Part shown: in pieces, positions 7,405 through 14,816 of the stretch
Layout of the letters: the number at the start of each line of letters is the position of its first letter
How positions within the stretch are numbered: the first letter of the stretch is position 1
Source of the DNA: SIG447 sp045577075
GTDB lineage: Bacteria > Bacillota > Clostridia > UMGS1883 > UMGS1540
NCBI GenBank assembly: GCA_045577075.1
Contig: JAZNHR010000056.1
Span: 1 to 45,989, forward strand
Direction of reading: 5' to 3'
DNA: 45,989 nucleotides
Program-made: the position numbers and the translations under genes
The notes under the pieces: generated by a model
Database searches by the model: none
What the model saw: only the letters and a program-made list of their open reading frames with translations
What the model was told of the DNA's origin: nothing

Positions 7405-8262
7405 TTACTGTTGTGCCAAAGCGAAATCCAGCTCCGGCTTTTCGCATTTTTCACGCATCGCCTGCATTTCGCCTTCTTTTTGTGCTATAGCGGCACGGGC
7501 ATTCTCGTCCCCTTCGGCGGCGCGGGCAGAAAGGGCGTTTGCCTCCTCGCACAGTGCGTTATATGCCGCGGTGCAGTCCTCGATGATGGCGATTTCCGTT
7601 TTAACAGTATAGCCGGCATTAGACAGTGCAGTTATGACGGCATTTTCGCCACCTCCTTTGGCACTTTCAAAAAGGGCTTTTGCAGCCGCGTCCTCGGCTA
7701 CAAAGGTTATGCGATAACGGGCAAGGGTGTCCACGGACGCATACGGGGCAGAAACGTCGGCAGCATACAGATATGGTGTAGATTCTGCCGCAGGGGCAGC
7801 TTTGGCACCGGGCATAATTCTAGTGTTTTTTGCCGCCGAAAAGGCTGTTTCCGTTGCCGGTACAGGGCTTTCGGAAGGGGCAGAGGGCGTTTCTGCCCCG
7901 GTATACACCAAAGATTCATTTTGCACGGGGTGCTGAGGCGCCGCGTGGAAAACCGTAAACAAAAGAAGGCACGCCGCCAAGGCGGAATACATCGGCCATG
8001 ACGTCAAAAAGCCGGGCAGACGGAATTGCCGTTTTTCTGCCGCCGCGTTTTTTCGTACTGCGGCGAGGACCTCGTCGGCAAGATGTTCGGGGACGGGGAC
8101 GTCAATTGACCGCACCGTTTGCACAAGGGCTTCCATGTCCTTATGTGCCTTGCGGCACGAGGCACATTTTAAAAGGTGCTCCTTTGCCAGCTTTGCAGTG
8201 CGGCGGTCTATCTCTCCGTCAATATATGCACTTAAAACGGATAAAAAATCTGCGCATTTCAT
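7405..8262 (-). CDS. Membrane anti-sigma factor with zinc-finger N-terminus
   Basis: The 285-residue protein begins with a ZAS/zf-HC2 anti-sigma domain: C3, then H29, C33 and C36 (HLLKCASC), the zinc motif that clamps ECF sigma factors. One membrane segment lies at about 88-106 (MYSALAACLLLFTVF). An extracytoplasmic part of about 175 residues follows: a Pro/Ala/Thr-rich linker, then a compact region starting YASVDTLARYRITF that ends in an Ala/Glu-rich helical stretch. I do not recognise that outer domain. It overlaps the sigma gene by four bases (ATGA), so the two are translationally coupled. The family model is that an envelope signal is sensed outside and the sigma factor is freed inside. 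Confidence 0.85.
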   Translation of the reverse strand: MKCADFLSVLSAYIDGEIDRRTAKLAKEHLLKCASCRKAHKDMEALVQTVRSIDVPVPEHLADEVLAAVRKNAAAEKRQFRLPGFLTSWPMYSALAACLLLFTVFHAAPQHPVQNESLVYTGAETPSAPSESPVPATETAFSAAKNTRIMPGAKAAPAAESTPYLYAADVSAPYASVDTLARYRITFVAEDAAAKALFESAKGGGENAVITALSNAGYTVKTEIAIIEDCTAAYNALCEEANALSARAAEGDENARAAIAQKEGEMQAMREKCEKPELDFALAQQ

Positions 8263-8855
8263 TTTTTGTGTTCCTCCTCACTGTTTACAGGACGTTTGGG
8301 AGAGGGGGAAAGTTCCTGGTTTTTTGAAAGTCTTTTGAAAAGAAGGGTACGGGCGCGAGATAGGCGAGATTTCAGCGTCCCTAAAGGACAGCACAGTGCC
8401 TTCGCCGCGTCCATATAGGAAAGTCCTTGCAGGTCGCAAAGGGTAATGACGAGCTTGTATTCCGTAGGGAGTGCATCCACCGCCGCCCGAACTACTTCCT
8501 GTTTTTCTCTTGTTATCGCAGTATCCTCAGGGGAGGGGGCGGTGTCCGGAATTTCCAGGAAAACCGTTTCATCATCGGGAGAAACGGCGCGGTAACGGCT
8601 TTTTGCACGTAGCATGTCCCGACAGGTGTTGCCACAAATTCTGCACACCCACGCCTTTATGGGGCAGTCTTCCCGAAAATGGGGCAACGCTTTAAAAACC
8701 TTGATGAAGGTTTCCTGCACGGCGTCCTTGGCGTCGTGCTCGTTTCCCATCATGGAAAAGGCAAGCTTATATATGGCGGGGGAAAGCTCGCGCACCAGCA
8801 TTTCAAAGGCTACGCTGTCCCCGCTTTTGCAACGCATAATCCATTCTTCCGTCAT
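8259..8855 (-). CDS. ECF-type RNA polymerase sigma factor
   Basis: The 198-residue protein has sigma region 2 (DAKDAVQETFIKVFKAL, near residues 40-60) and region 4 (LSYMDAAKALCCPLGTLKSRLSRAR), with no region 1 or 3, as in extracytoplasmic-function sigma factors. The frame can begin at a TTG at 8876, but the ATG at 8855 has the better upstream AAAGTGAAG, so I use it; the ribosome site is weak either way. The membrane anti-sigma overlaps it by four bases. A sigma-A-like promoter precedes it; a self-recognised promoter was not identified. The regulon is unknown. The rubredoxin gene is divergently transcribed next door. Confidence 0.88.
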   Translation of the reverse strand: MTEEWIMRCKSGDSVAFEMLVRELSPAIYKLAFSMMGNEHDAKDAVQETFIKVFKALPHFREDCPIKAWVCRICGNTCRDMLRAKSRYRAVSPDDETVFLEIPDTAPSPEDTAITREKQEVVRAAVDALPTEYKLVITLCDLQGLSYMDAAKALCCPLGTLKSRLSRARTLLFKRLSKNQELSPSPKRPVNSEEEHKK

Positions 8856-8891
8856 AAAACGCTTCACTTTCTGCAAAAATAATTTGGTAAT

Positions 8892-8920
8892 ATCTTATAG
8901 CAAATGAAAATGAATTGCAA
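8892..8920 (-). promoter_or_regulatory. Promoter of the sigma/anti-sigma operon
   Basis: Minus strand: TTGCAA (8915-8920), 17 bases, TAAGAT (8892-8897). It lies back to back with the rubredoxin promoter. Confidence 0.6.
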
Positions 8921-8935
8921 GGCTTTTTTAAAAAT

Positions 8936-8965
8936 TTGACAAAGTAGTATTTTTTTTGTTATACT
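8936..8965 (+). promoter_or_regulatory. Rubredoxin promoter
   Basis: TTGACA (8936-8941), 18 bases including a T run, TATACT (8960-8965), then AAAGGAGG at 8981-8988. Confidence 0.8.
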
Positions 8966-8997
8966 AAGTTAAACTAACAAAAAGGAGGCATTTCATT

Positions 8998-9156
8998 ATG
9001 AAAAAATATGTATGTGACGCTTGCGGTTGGGTTTATGACGAAGCAGAAGGCGCACCCGACATGGGAATTGCACCCGGTACAAAATTTGAAGATTTGCCGG
9101 ATGATTTTGCTTGTCCCCTTTGCGGCGTGGGCAAGGACATGTTTACGGAAGAATAA
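8998..9156 (+). CDS. Rubredoxin
   Basis: A 52-residue protein with both iron-binding knuckles of rubredoxin: VCDACGWVYD near the N-terminus and ACPLCGVGKD near the C-terminus, with the typical PGTKFEDLPDDF between. Four Cys hold one iron, making a small electron carrier. In anaerobes it commonly feeds rubrerythrin, superoxide reductase or flavodiiron proteins for oxygen and peroxide detoxification; none of these lies in the window. It has its own strong promoter and a near-ideal AAAGGAGG ribosome site, suggesting abundant expression. Confidence 0.96.
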   Translation: MKKYVCDACGWVYDEAEGAPDMGIAPGTKFEDLPDDFACPLCGVGKDMFTEE

Positions 9157-9161
9157 GAACT

Positions 9162-9188
9162 TCCCGCCCGATACAAGGGCGGGATTTT
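9162..9188 (+). terminator. Terminator after the rubredoxin gene
   Basis: TCCCGCCC (9162-9169) pairs with GGGCGGGA (9177-9184) with a 7-base loop, followed by a short T run. The weak T tract may allow partial read-through into the ZIP gene. Confidence 0.6.
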
Positions 9189-9212
9189 CCATAAGATGGA
9201 AGGAGCATGCGT

Positions 9213-9965
9213 ATGCAAATGGTATGGATTACGGCGCTGGGCGTTGGCGGTGCCACCGTAATTGGCGCGTTGATTGGGTTTATCTTTCGCAAAATTTCCC
9301 ATCGGTTTTCGGATATTGTGCTGTCCTTTGCGGCAGGCGTTATGCTTGCGGCGGCAGTCCTGGGGCTGATTGTCCCGTCCCTGTCTTACGGGGGGGAATA
9401 CGGGCTTGTGTATACCGTCTCGGGGATTTTCTTCGGTGCGATTTGCCTGAATTTAATGGATAAACTCGTGCCGCACCTACATAAACTGGCAGGGGTGGAG
9501 CCGGAGGCGCATCGAGGTACGGGTGCCGGGCGCGTACTGCTTTTTGTTATGGCAATCGCCATTCATAATCTTCCTGAAGGGATTGCGGCAGGCGTTGGCT
9601 TCGGCTCCGGGAATACGGCACAGGCAATGCTCATTGCCGGCGGTATTGCCCTCCAAAATATTCCCGAAGGCATGGTGATTATCGGCCCCATGCTGGCAGC
9701 AGGCGTAAAGCCCGGGAAAACTTTTGTCATTGCCATGCTGACGGGGGTTGTAGAAGTGGTTGGTACACTCATCGGCTATTTTGCCGTAAGCCTTGCTTCC
9801 GCGATTTTACCGTTTGCCCTCGCTTTTGCAGGCGGTACAATGCTGTATGTCATCAGCGATGAAATGATTCCCGAAACCCACGCCCACGGCAGTCAAAGAG
9901 GGGCAACCTACGCCCTTTTGGTGGGCTTTTGCATTATGCTGATTACGGACGTTTTACTGGGGTAA
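9213..9965 (+). CDS. ZIP-family metal transporter
   Basis: A 250-residue integral membrane protein with about eight hydrophobic segments and the two ZIP metal motifs, HNLPEG in TM4 and QNIPEG in TM5, plus the late EMIPETHAHG. ZIP proteins move Zn or related divalent metals into the cytoplasm. Start choice: ATG codons exist at 9207 and 9213 in the same frame. AAGGAG at 9200-9205 is only one base from the first and seven from the second, so the product begins MQMVWITALG. No Zur or Fur box was identified. It follows the rubredoxin gene with a weak terminator between and may be partly co-transcribed. Confidence 0.9.
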   Translation: MQMVWITALGVGGATVIGALIGFIFRKISHRFSDIVLSFAAGVMLAAAVLGLIVPSLSYGGEYGLVYTVSGIFFGAICLNLMDKLVPHLHKLAGVEPEAHRGTGAGRVLLFVMAIAIHNLPEGIAAGVGFGSGNTAQAMLIAGGIALQNIPEGMVIIGPMLAAGVKPGKTFVIAMLTGVVEVVGTLIGYFAVSLASAILPFALAFAGGTMLYVISDEMIPETHAHGSQRGATYALLVGFCIMLITDVLLG

Positions 9966-10008
9966 AATCCAAAGTTTTCCAGAAAAAGTTAAAAAATGTA
10001 AAAAATAC

Positions 10009-10037
10009 TGGACAAATGCGCGAAAAAGGTGTATAAT
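10009..10037 (+). promoter_or_regulatory. nagB promoter
   Basis: TGGACA (10009-10014), 17 bases, TATAAT (10032-10037). No clear NagR operator was recognised. Confidence 0.7.
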
Positions 10038-10095
10038 ACCAGATAGCAGAATAGAACTGCATCACTGTAAGTTTTAGATTGGAGAGTGAACAGAA

Positions 10096-10881
10096 ATGAA
10101 ACTAATTATCAAGCAGAACTATGATGAAATGTGTGCATGGGCAGCACAGCATATTGCGGCTGCCATCAATGAACACAAAGAGGACCGTCCGTTTATCCTC
10201 GGGCTTCCCACCGGCTCGTCCCCACTTGGTGTCTACAAGAGACTCATTGAGATGAACCGTGCCGGCAAGGTAAGCTTTAAGAATGTTGTAACCTTCAACA
10301 TGGACGAATACGTAGGGCTTCCCAGAGAACATGACCAAAGCTACTGGTATTTCATGCATGATAATTTCTTCAATCATATTGATATTCCGGCAGAAAACAT
10401 CAACATTTTGAACGGCATGGCAGAGGACCTCGAGGCCGAATGTCAGCGGTATGAGGACAAAATTGCATCCTATGGCGGCATTGACCTGTTCCTCGGTGGT
10501 AGCGGTGTAGACGGGCACATCGCCTTTAACGAGCCGTTTACTTCCCTTTCTTCCCGCACAGGCGTGCGTGCCCTTACACAGGATACGCTGATTGTAAACT
10601 CTCGTTTCTTCGATAACGACCCGGACAAAGTGCCGAAGACGGCACTTAGCGTTGGCGTAGGTACAGTATGTGACTCGAAGAAGGTTCTCCTTCTCATCAG
10701 CGGCCATAATAAAGCACGTGCCCTTCGCCACTGCGTGGAAGGCGGCGTGGACCATGCGTGGACCATCAGCGCCCTCCAACTCCATCCCTGCGGCATTGTT
10801 GCCTGTGATGAGGATGCTTGCGGCGAACTGAAAGTAGATACATACAAGTACTTCAAGGAAGTTTATAAAGACGAAAAGTAA
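10096..10881 (+). CDS. nagB: Glucosamine-6-phosphate deaminase
   Basis: Converts glucosamine-6-phosphate to fructose-6-phosphate plus ammonia, the last step of amino-sugar use. The 261 residues fit the family length. Seen: the phosphate loop LGLPTGSSPLG, the catalytic Asp-Glu in FNMDEYVGL, the ring-opening His in GVDGHIAFNEP, and the VGVGT motif. GGAGAG at 10081-10086 precedes the ATG. The gene stands alone between its own promoter and a strong terminator. nagA and a GlcNAc transporter are not in the window, so the substrate may come from turnover of cell-wall sugars handled elsewhere. Confidence 0.95.
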   Translation: MKLIIKQNYDEMCAWAAQHIAAAINEHKEDRPFILGLPTGSSPLGVYKRLIEMNRAGKVSFKNVVTFNMDEYVGLPREHDQSYWYFMHDNFFNHIDIPAENINILNGMAEDLEAECQRYEDKIASYGGIDLFLGGSGVDGHIAFNEPFTSLSSRTGVRALTQDTLIVNSRFFDNDPDKVPKTALSVGVGTVCDSKKVLLLISGHNKARALRHCVEGGVDHAWTISALQLHPCGIVACDEDACGELKVDTYKYFKEVYKDEK

Positions 10882-10892
10882 TTCCTAGCCGT

Positions 10893-10932
10893 AAAAAAGA
10901 GCTAACGGACAATATCCGTTAGCTCTTTTTTT
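10893..10932. terminator. Bidirectional terminator between nagB and the acyl-CoA ligase gene
   Basis: GAGCTAACGGA (10899-10909) pairs with TCCGTTAGCTC (10915-10925), loop of five, with A and T runs on either side. Confidence 0.9.
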
Positions 10933-12640
10933 ATGCCTTACTTTTGGCAAGCTCCTCTTCTTCCAGCTGTCTGTACGCCACTTTGCCGACTAAGGTCTTG
11001 GGGAAATCCGCGCGGAATTCTATATCGTAGGGCATGGCATATTTGGCGATATTCTTTTTACAATGCTCGAGGATGGACTCTTTTGTTTCCTCTGTGGCAG
11101 GGGCACCCGGCTTTAGCACAACAAAGGCTTTCACCTTTTGCATTTTATATGGGTCCGGCACGCCGATAATGCAGCTCATATGTACGAGCGGATGGGCATC
11201 AATAATATTTTCCAGCTGTGAGGGGTAAATGTTATATCCGGAGGAAATAATCATGCGCTTCATACGCTGGCGGTAGTATACAAAGCCGTCGGCATCCATG
11301 GTGCCAAGGTCGCCCGTATGCAGCCAGGTGTGCCCGTCAGCGTGAGTCTGGAGGGCGTTCGCCGTCTCTTCCGGCTGATTTACGTATTCCATCATAAGGG
11401 TGGGGCCTGTAAGGCAGATTTCCCCTTCCTCGCCACAGCGTGCTTCGTTGATAGTGCCGGGGTTTACGATTTTATAGTACGTATCCGGGAAGGGAATGCC
11501 AATACTGCCTTCGCGGTAGGAGTCATAGGGCGTCAGGCAGCTTGCCGTGACACATTCCGTGGTGCCGTAGCCTTCTCTGATTTGGATTTTGGCACCGTGG
11601 TCTTTTAAAAACGCGTCAAATTTCTTTTTCAGCTCTATGGAAAGGGAGTCACCTCCGGAGAAAACGCCAAGGAGACAGGAAAGGTCTACGCCGTCCATGT
11701 CGGGATTTCGGAGAATTGCTTCGTACAGCGTGGGCACGCCTGCAATATAATTCGGGCGTTTTTGCTTTAAAAGCTTTGCATAGCTTTGGGCGTTAAACTG
11801 GGGGACGAGAATACAGCGGCATCCGGCAACGAGCATGGTGTGAATACAGACGCCAAGGCCAAACCCGTGGAACATGGGCATGACGGAAAGCATGGACTGC
11901 CCGGGCTTACAGGTGACGCTCATGGCAATCGTCTGGAGTGCGAGGGCGTTAAAGTTCATGTTGGAAAGTAAAATGCCCTTTGTGGTACCTGTGGTGCCAC
12001 CGCTGTATAAAACGACTGCCGCATCCGCTGCCTTCTTCGGGCAGACATAATTGCCGATAAAGGATTTTCCATTGGCAAGAAAATCCTTCCACCAAATGAC
12101 GTCGGCATCCTTCGGAATAGACGGGATTTTCCGCCCTTTTGTAAGGGCAAAGCCCACCTTCATAACGGGCGTTAGAGCATCGGCAATGGACGTAATAATT
12201 AAATGCTTTAAGGGCACTTCACGTCGCACCGCCTCGAATTTTCCGTAAAACTGGTTTAGCGTAATGGCAGCCACGCTTTGGGAGTCTTTTAAATAAAAGG
12301 CAATCTCTCCTTCGCTGGAGAGTGGGTGAATCATGTTGGAAATCGCGCCGATTAAATTTAAAGCGTAAAAGCAGACCACTGTTTGGGGTGCGTTCGGCAT
12401 GCAGATTGTGACCTTGTCGCCGGGGCGAATGCCCAGCGCGCGAAAGGATTTTGCCACGGCATGGATTTGCGCGTCCATTTCTTTGTAGGTTGTACGTTTC
12501 CCCATAAAGTCATAGGCAGTATACGCAGGATAGTTTTTCGCAGTTTCTGCTACGCGTTCGTACATCGTCATGTCCGGGTAATCCAGCTTTGTCGGCACCA
12601 TGCCGTAAAACGGAGCCCAAGGACAGTTTAAATTATTCAT
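10931..12640 (-). CDS. AMP-forming acyl-CoA ligase
   Basis: A 569-residue member of the ANL adenylating enzymes. Visible motifs are the P-loop YSGGTTGTTKG at 212-222 (the usual Pro is Thr), YGTTE, LHTGDLG, the hinge region GYNIYPSQLEN and the catalytic-Lys region KTLVGKVAYRQL. This set fits a fatty-acid or aryl acid CoA ligase. The substrate cannot be read from sequence. Start: the frame runs 16 codons further, but AAAGGA stands just before the ATG at 12640 (product MNNLNCPWAP). It is the last gene of the MarR/CAT-like/ligase operon, 16 bases after its neighbour. The context suggests acyl activation for transfer by the CAT-like partner, which is an inference. Confidence 0.88.
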   Translation of the reverse strand: MNNLNCPWAPFYGMVPTKLDYPDMTMYERVAETAKNYPAYTAYDFMGKRTTYKEMDAQIHAVAKSFRALGIRPGDKVTICMPNAPQTVVCFYALNLIGAISNMIHPLSSEGEIAFYLKDSQSVAAITLNQFYGKFEAVRREVPLKHLIITSIADALTPVMKVGFALTKGRKIPSIPKDADVIWWKDFLANGKSFIGNYVCPKKAADAAVVLYSGGTTGTTKGILLSNMNFNALALQTIAMSVTCKPGQSMLSVMPMFHGFGLGVCIHTMLVAGCRCILVPQFNAQSYAKLLKQKRPNYIAGVPTLYEAILRNPDMDGVDLSCLLGVFSGGDSLSIELKKKFDAFLKDHGAKIQIREGYGTTECVTASCLTPYDSYREGSIGIPFPDTYYKIVNPGTINEARCGEEGEICLTGPTLMMEYVNQPEETANALQTHADGHTWLHTGDLGTMDADGFVYYRQRMKRMIISSGYNIYPSQLENIIDAHPLVHMSCIIGVPDPYKMQKVKAFVVLKPGAPATEETKESILEHCKKNIAKYAMPYDIEFRADFPKTLVGKVAYRQLEEEELAKSKA

Positions 12641-12656
12641 GTTTCCGGTTCCTTTC

Positions 12657-13556
12657 TTATACCTTTGCCGTTTCTTTCGTTTCTTCATATTCTACCGGTA
12701 CGCTTGCAGGTAAATCTAAAAGATGGGGATGCGTTAAGAGATGCTTTAAAAGCTTTATGGATTTTGCGTAGTAGTACCCGTCCGCAATGCGCTCGTCCAA
12801 AGTAATGCCGAAGGGCAGAACTTCCGTTGCTTTTATACTGCCGTCAGGGGAGACAACCGTTTCCATATGCTTTTCACCCACAACTACAAACAGGGAGTTT
12901 GTGCCCCAGTTTGTCAGGTGATGGTAAGCAGCATTCAGTTTTATGCTCCCCAGGTTTGAGATAAACACTGTGGAGTGATAGGGGTCTGCATACCGCAAAA
13001 AAGCAGGGAGCCAGCCGTAGTATTCCAGAACATTTAGAATCCCTACGATAAAGCGCAGGAGAAAGCGGGGAAGGCCGGCAAGGGCATTCATAATCTTTGT
13101 TGTATCGTCCACGCTGCCTTCTTTTCTACTTTTGGAAACCCGGCGGCAGATTGTGTCATGCAGTGAATCAATGGTGGTATTTTCATCGCAGTTTACAAGA
13201 AGCAGCGCCTCGTCCCCGTCATCAGAAAAAATGCGCTTTGCCACAAAGGCGAGGAGAATTTCATTTCGTTCGTAAAGGCGACGGCCGGAAATAAAGCGGT
13301 TAAGCTTTGGACGCTGGTAAATGGTTTTTGCAAGTGCCGCCGTAACGGCATGAAAAATGGTGTATTTATAATCGGGATTTTCCGCATTCTTTTTTTCTAA
13401 AAATGCATTGAGGGCAGAGAGGTCCACCTGTTCGTTGATAAAGGCTTCGTTATCCGTTCGGTTTGGCAGGAGATAAGGCATGAAAACGTGCATGGCATCA
13501 AGCCCACGTACGCGCACGCCGTCCCGTCTGTCCCCCCATTTTCTATTCTTTTTCAT
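12657..13556 (-). CDS. CAT/E2-like acyltransferase-fold protein lacking the catalytic His
   Basis: A 299-residue protein resembling the catalytic domain of 2-oxo-acid dehydrogenase E2 subunits and chloramphenicol acetyltransferase. It has an FHAVTAALAKTI helix, an SNLGSI strand, and the closing FGITLDERIADGYYYAK. The lipoyl and E1/E3-binding domains of a true E2 are absent. In the family signature H-x-x-x-D-G the His is the general base; here the position is Glu255 (DERIADG, 254-260). A hydrophobic stretch at about 162-188 (FLLRFIVGILNVLEYYGW) interrupts the domain and may bind membrane. It overlaps marR by four bases. Either a divergent acyltransferase using Glu or a non-catalytic carrier or sensor; the function is not known to me. 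Confidence 0.7.
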   Translation of the reverse strand: MKKNRKWGDRRDGVRVRGLDAMHVFMPYLLPNRTDNEAFINEQVDLSALNAFLEKKNAENPDYKYTIFHAVTAALAKTIYQRPKLNRFISGRRLYERNEILLAFVAKRIFSDDGDEALLLVNCDENTTIDSLHDTICRRVSKSRKEGSVDDTTKIMNALAGLPRFLLRFIVGILNVLEYYGWLPAFLRYADPYHSTVFISNLGSIKLNAAYHHLTNWGTNSLFVVVGEKHMETVVSPDGSIKATEVLPFGITLDERIADGYYYAKSIKLLKHLLTHPHLLDLPASVPVEYEETKETAKV

Positions 13557-13990
13557 TCTTCAGTTTCCTCCATAAGCAGGGTGGAAATGGCTTCAAACGA
13601 ATGCATCATTTTCTCGATTTCCTGCATGTTAATATGTTTTTCGAGGTATACCTTTTCAATTCTCGATTCAATGGCACGGGCGGCACTTTGCCCCATTTCC
13701 GTAAGCATTACGGAAACAACCCGTTCGTCATCCTCGCGGCGATGCCGACGAAGAAAACCCATATTCGCAAGCTTTTTGCACATGGCAGAAGCGTTTGTGC
13801 GGGCAAGCCCCAGTTTTTGTGCCAGAGAGCCCACGGTTGCATCCTTGTTGCGGTGGACGCTGAAGAGAAGCTGTGCCTGTGCCTGGGTAATGCCGTACCG
13901 CCGTACAATGGGGTGCAGTGCTTTAGAAAGACATTCGTTGAGTACGCGGGAAAATTGCCAGATACTTGCGCCGTAAGCCGCAGCTGTCAT
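13553..13990 (-). CDS. MarR-family transcriptional regulator
   Basis: A 145-residue winged-helix protein. Residues about 35-100 read ITQAQAQLLFSVHRNKDATVGSLAQ, followed by the recognition helix ARTNASAMCKKLANMGFL and the wing RRHRREDDERVVSVMLTE, the MarR hallmark. The frame extends upstream, but GGAGGG precedes the ATG at 13990. It is the first gene of an operon with the CAT-like protein (four-base overlap) and the acyl-CoA ligase. A perfect inverted repeat overlaps its own -10 box, so it probably represses this operon and is released by a phenolic or fatty-acyl ligand. The ligand is inferred only from the ligase. Confidence 0.9.
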   Translation of the reverse strand: MTAAAYGASIWQFSRVLNECLSKALHPIVRRYGITQAQAQLLFSVHRNKDATVGSLAQKLGLARTNASAMCKKLANMGFLRRHRREDDERVVSVMLTEMGQSAARAIESRIEKVYLEKHINMQEIEKMMHSFEAISTLLMEETEE

Positions 13991-14006
13991 ACAAACCCTC
14001 CTTTCA

Positions 14007-14053
14007 ATTATATATACTTTATATATAATATCGCAGTATAACAAAAAAGTCAA
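14007..14053 (-). promoter_or_regulatory. marR operon promoter with inverted-repeat operator
   Basis: Minus strand: TTGACT (14048-14053), 17 bases, TATTAT (14025-14030). A perfect 10-bp inverted repeat with a 3-base spacer, ATTATATATA/TATATATAAT at 14007-14029, covers the -10 and start-site region. The size and AT-rich form fit a MarR operator. The TTGACT also lies in an arm of the preceding terminator. Confidence 0.75.
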
Positions 14054-14073
14054 GTCTTTTAAAAAACTTGACT
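14042..14073 (-). terminator. Terminator of the stalk/kinase/peptidase/PqqD operon
   Basis: AGTCAAGT (14048-14055) pairs with ACTTGACT (14066-14073) with an A/T-rich loop of ten. On the minus strand the second arm is followed by TTTTTTGT. Confidence 0.75.
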
Positions 14074-14109
14074 CTTATCCGTATGCATCTTTTTAAAGGC
14101 AAATACGCC

Positions 14110-14364
14110 TTATTTTTCCACTGCGCCCAAAGAAACAAGGGTTTCTAAGATACGAGCAACGTCAGCCTCGGCGGTGGCGGCATCAATTTCATAAAGTGTT
14201 GTCAGCCTTTCGGCAATGGCTGTCTGCTCCAGCCCTTCCTGCAGAAGGCGGAGAATATCTGCTGCGGTTTCGTTCAGGCGTAAAAGCCGACCGGTATCGT
14301 TTGTGTCCATCAGTACCGTGTCACTTGCGATTTGGCGCACGATAAAATTCGGTTTCAGTTTCAT
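14110..14364 (-). CDS. PqqD-like peptide-binding protein
   Basis: An 84-residue protein matching the PqqD/RRE fold: FIVRQIASDTVLMDTNDTG, then LLRLNETAADILRLLQEG, a charged helix, and a C-terminal LETLVSLGAVE. PqqD-like proteins bind the leader of a ribosomal precursor peptide and present it to a modifying enzyme. Start: AAAGGAAG before the ATG at 14364; longer in-frame extensions run back into the peptidase gene. It overlaps the upstream S24/S26-like gene by four bases. It is the last gene of the operon, followed by a terminator. No precursor peptide is visible beside it, so the bound partner is unknown. Confidence 0.85.
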   Translation of the reverse strand: MKLKPNFIVRQIASDTVLMDTNDTGRLLRLNETAADILRLLQEGLEQTAIAERLTTLYEIDAATAEADVARILETLVSLGAVEK

Positions 14365-14804
14365 TTGGAATCTTCCTTTCCGAAAAGCTTTTTGATTTTT
14401 ACGGGGAGACGTTTCGCGATATACCGCATCCGGCGAAGGGGGTAGCTGCGGCAAATTTTTCGGGTGTAGGCAAGATATGCCGAATCCGTACAGGAAACAT
14501 ACTGCCCGTCATGGTAAAACGCCGCCAAAACGCCCACAATGTCTGCATCTTTCACATCTCGTTCGGGACAGGGGCGGTTATCACCACAAATGACATACCC
14601 GGCCCGTGTTTTTTTCACAATGCGGTGCATGGTATAATGGTCACCCCGGCGGTATACCGGCACATCCCCTGGGGACAGGGGAAAGGTGGGTGGCACGATA
14701 ATGACCGTATCCCTGCCTTCTTGCAGCATGGGCTCCATACTGTCCCCGGCGGTTTTGCCTATAAATATTTTTTCTTCTTTTAGAATGGTTTCAATCCCTT
14801 GCAT
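14361..14804 (-). CDS. S24/S26-like serine peptidase domain protein, no membrane anchor
   Basis: The 147-residue protein carries a LexA/signal-peptidase-type fold. GDSMEPML holds the nucleophile S22. GDVPVYRRG follows, then YTMHRIV with H60 where bacterial type I signal peptidases have Lys (as in SipW/Sec11-type enzymes), and CGDN at about 73-76. Unlike signal peptidases it has no N-terminal membrane helix, and unlike LexA it has no DNA-binding domain. The C-terminus is very basic (residues about 115-147). It lies 12 bases after the kinase-like gene and overlaps the PqqD-like gene. It may process a peptide or protein partner in the cytoplasm. Activity is unproven. Confidence 0.75.
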   Translation of the reverse strand: MQGIETILKEEKIFIGKTAGDSMEPMLQEGRDTVIIVPPTFPLSPGDVPVYRRGDHYTMHRIVKKTRAGYVICGDNRPCPERDVKDADIVGVLAAFYHDGQYVSCTDSAYLAYTRKICRSYPLRRMRYIAKRLPVKIKKLFGKEDSK

Positions 14805-14816
14805 ACGTTACTCTTT

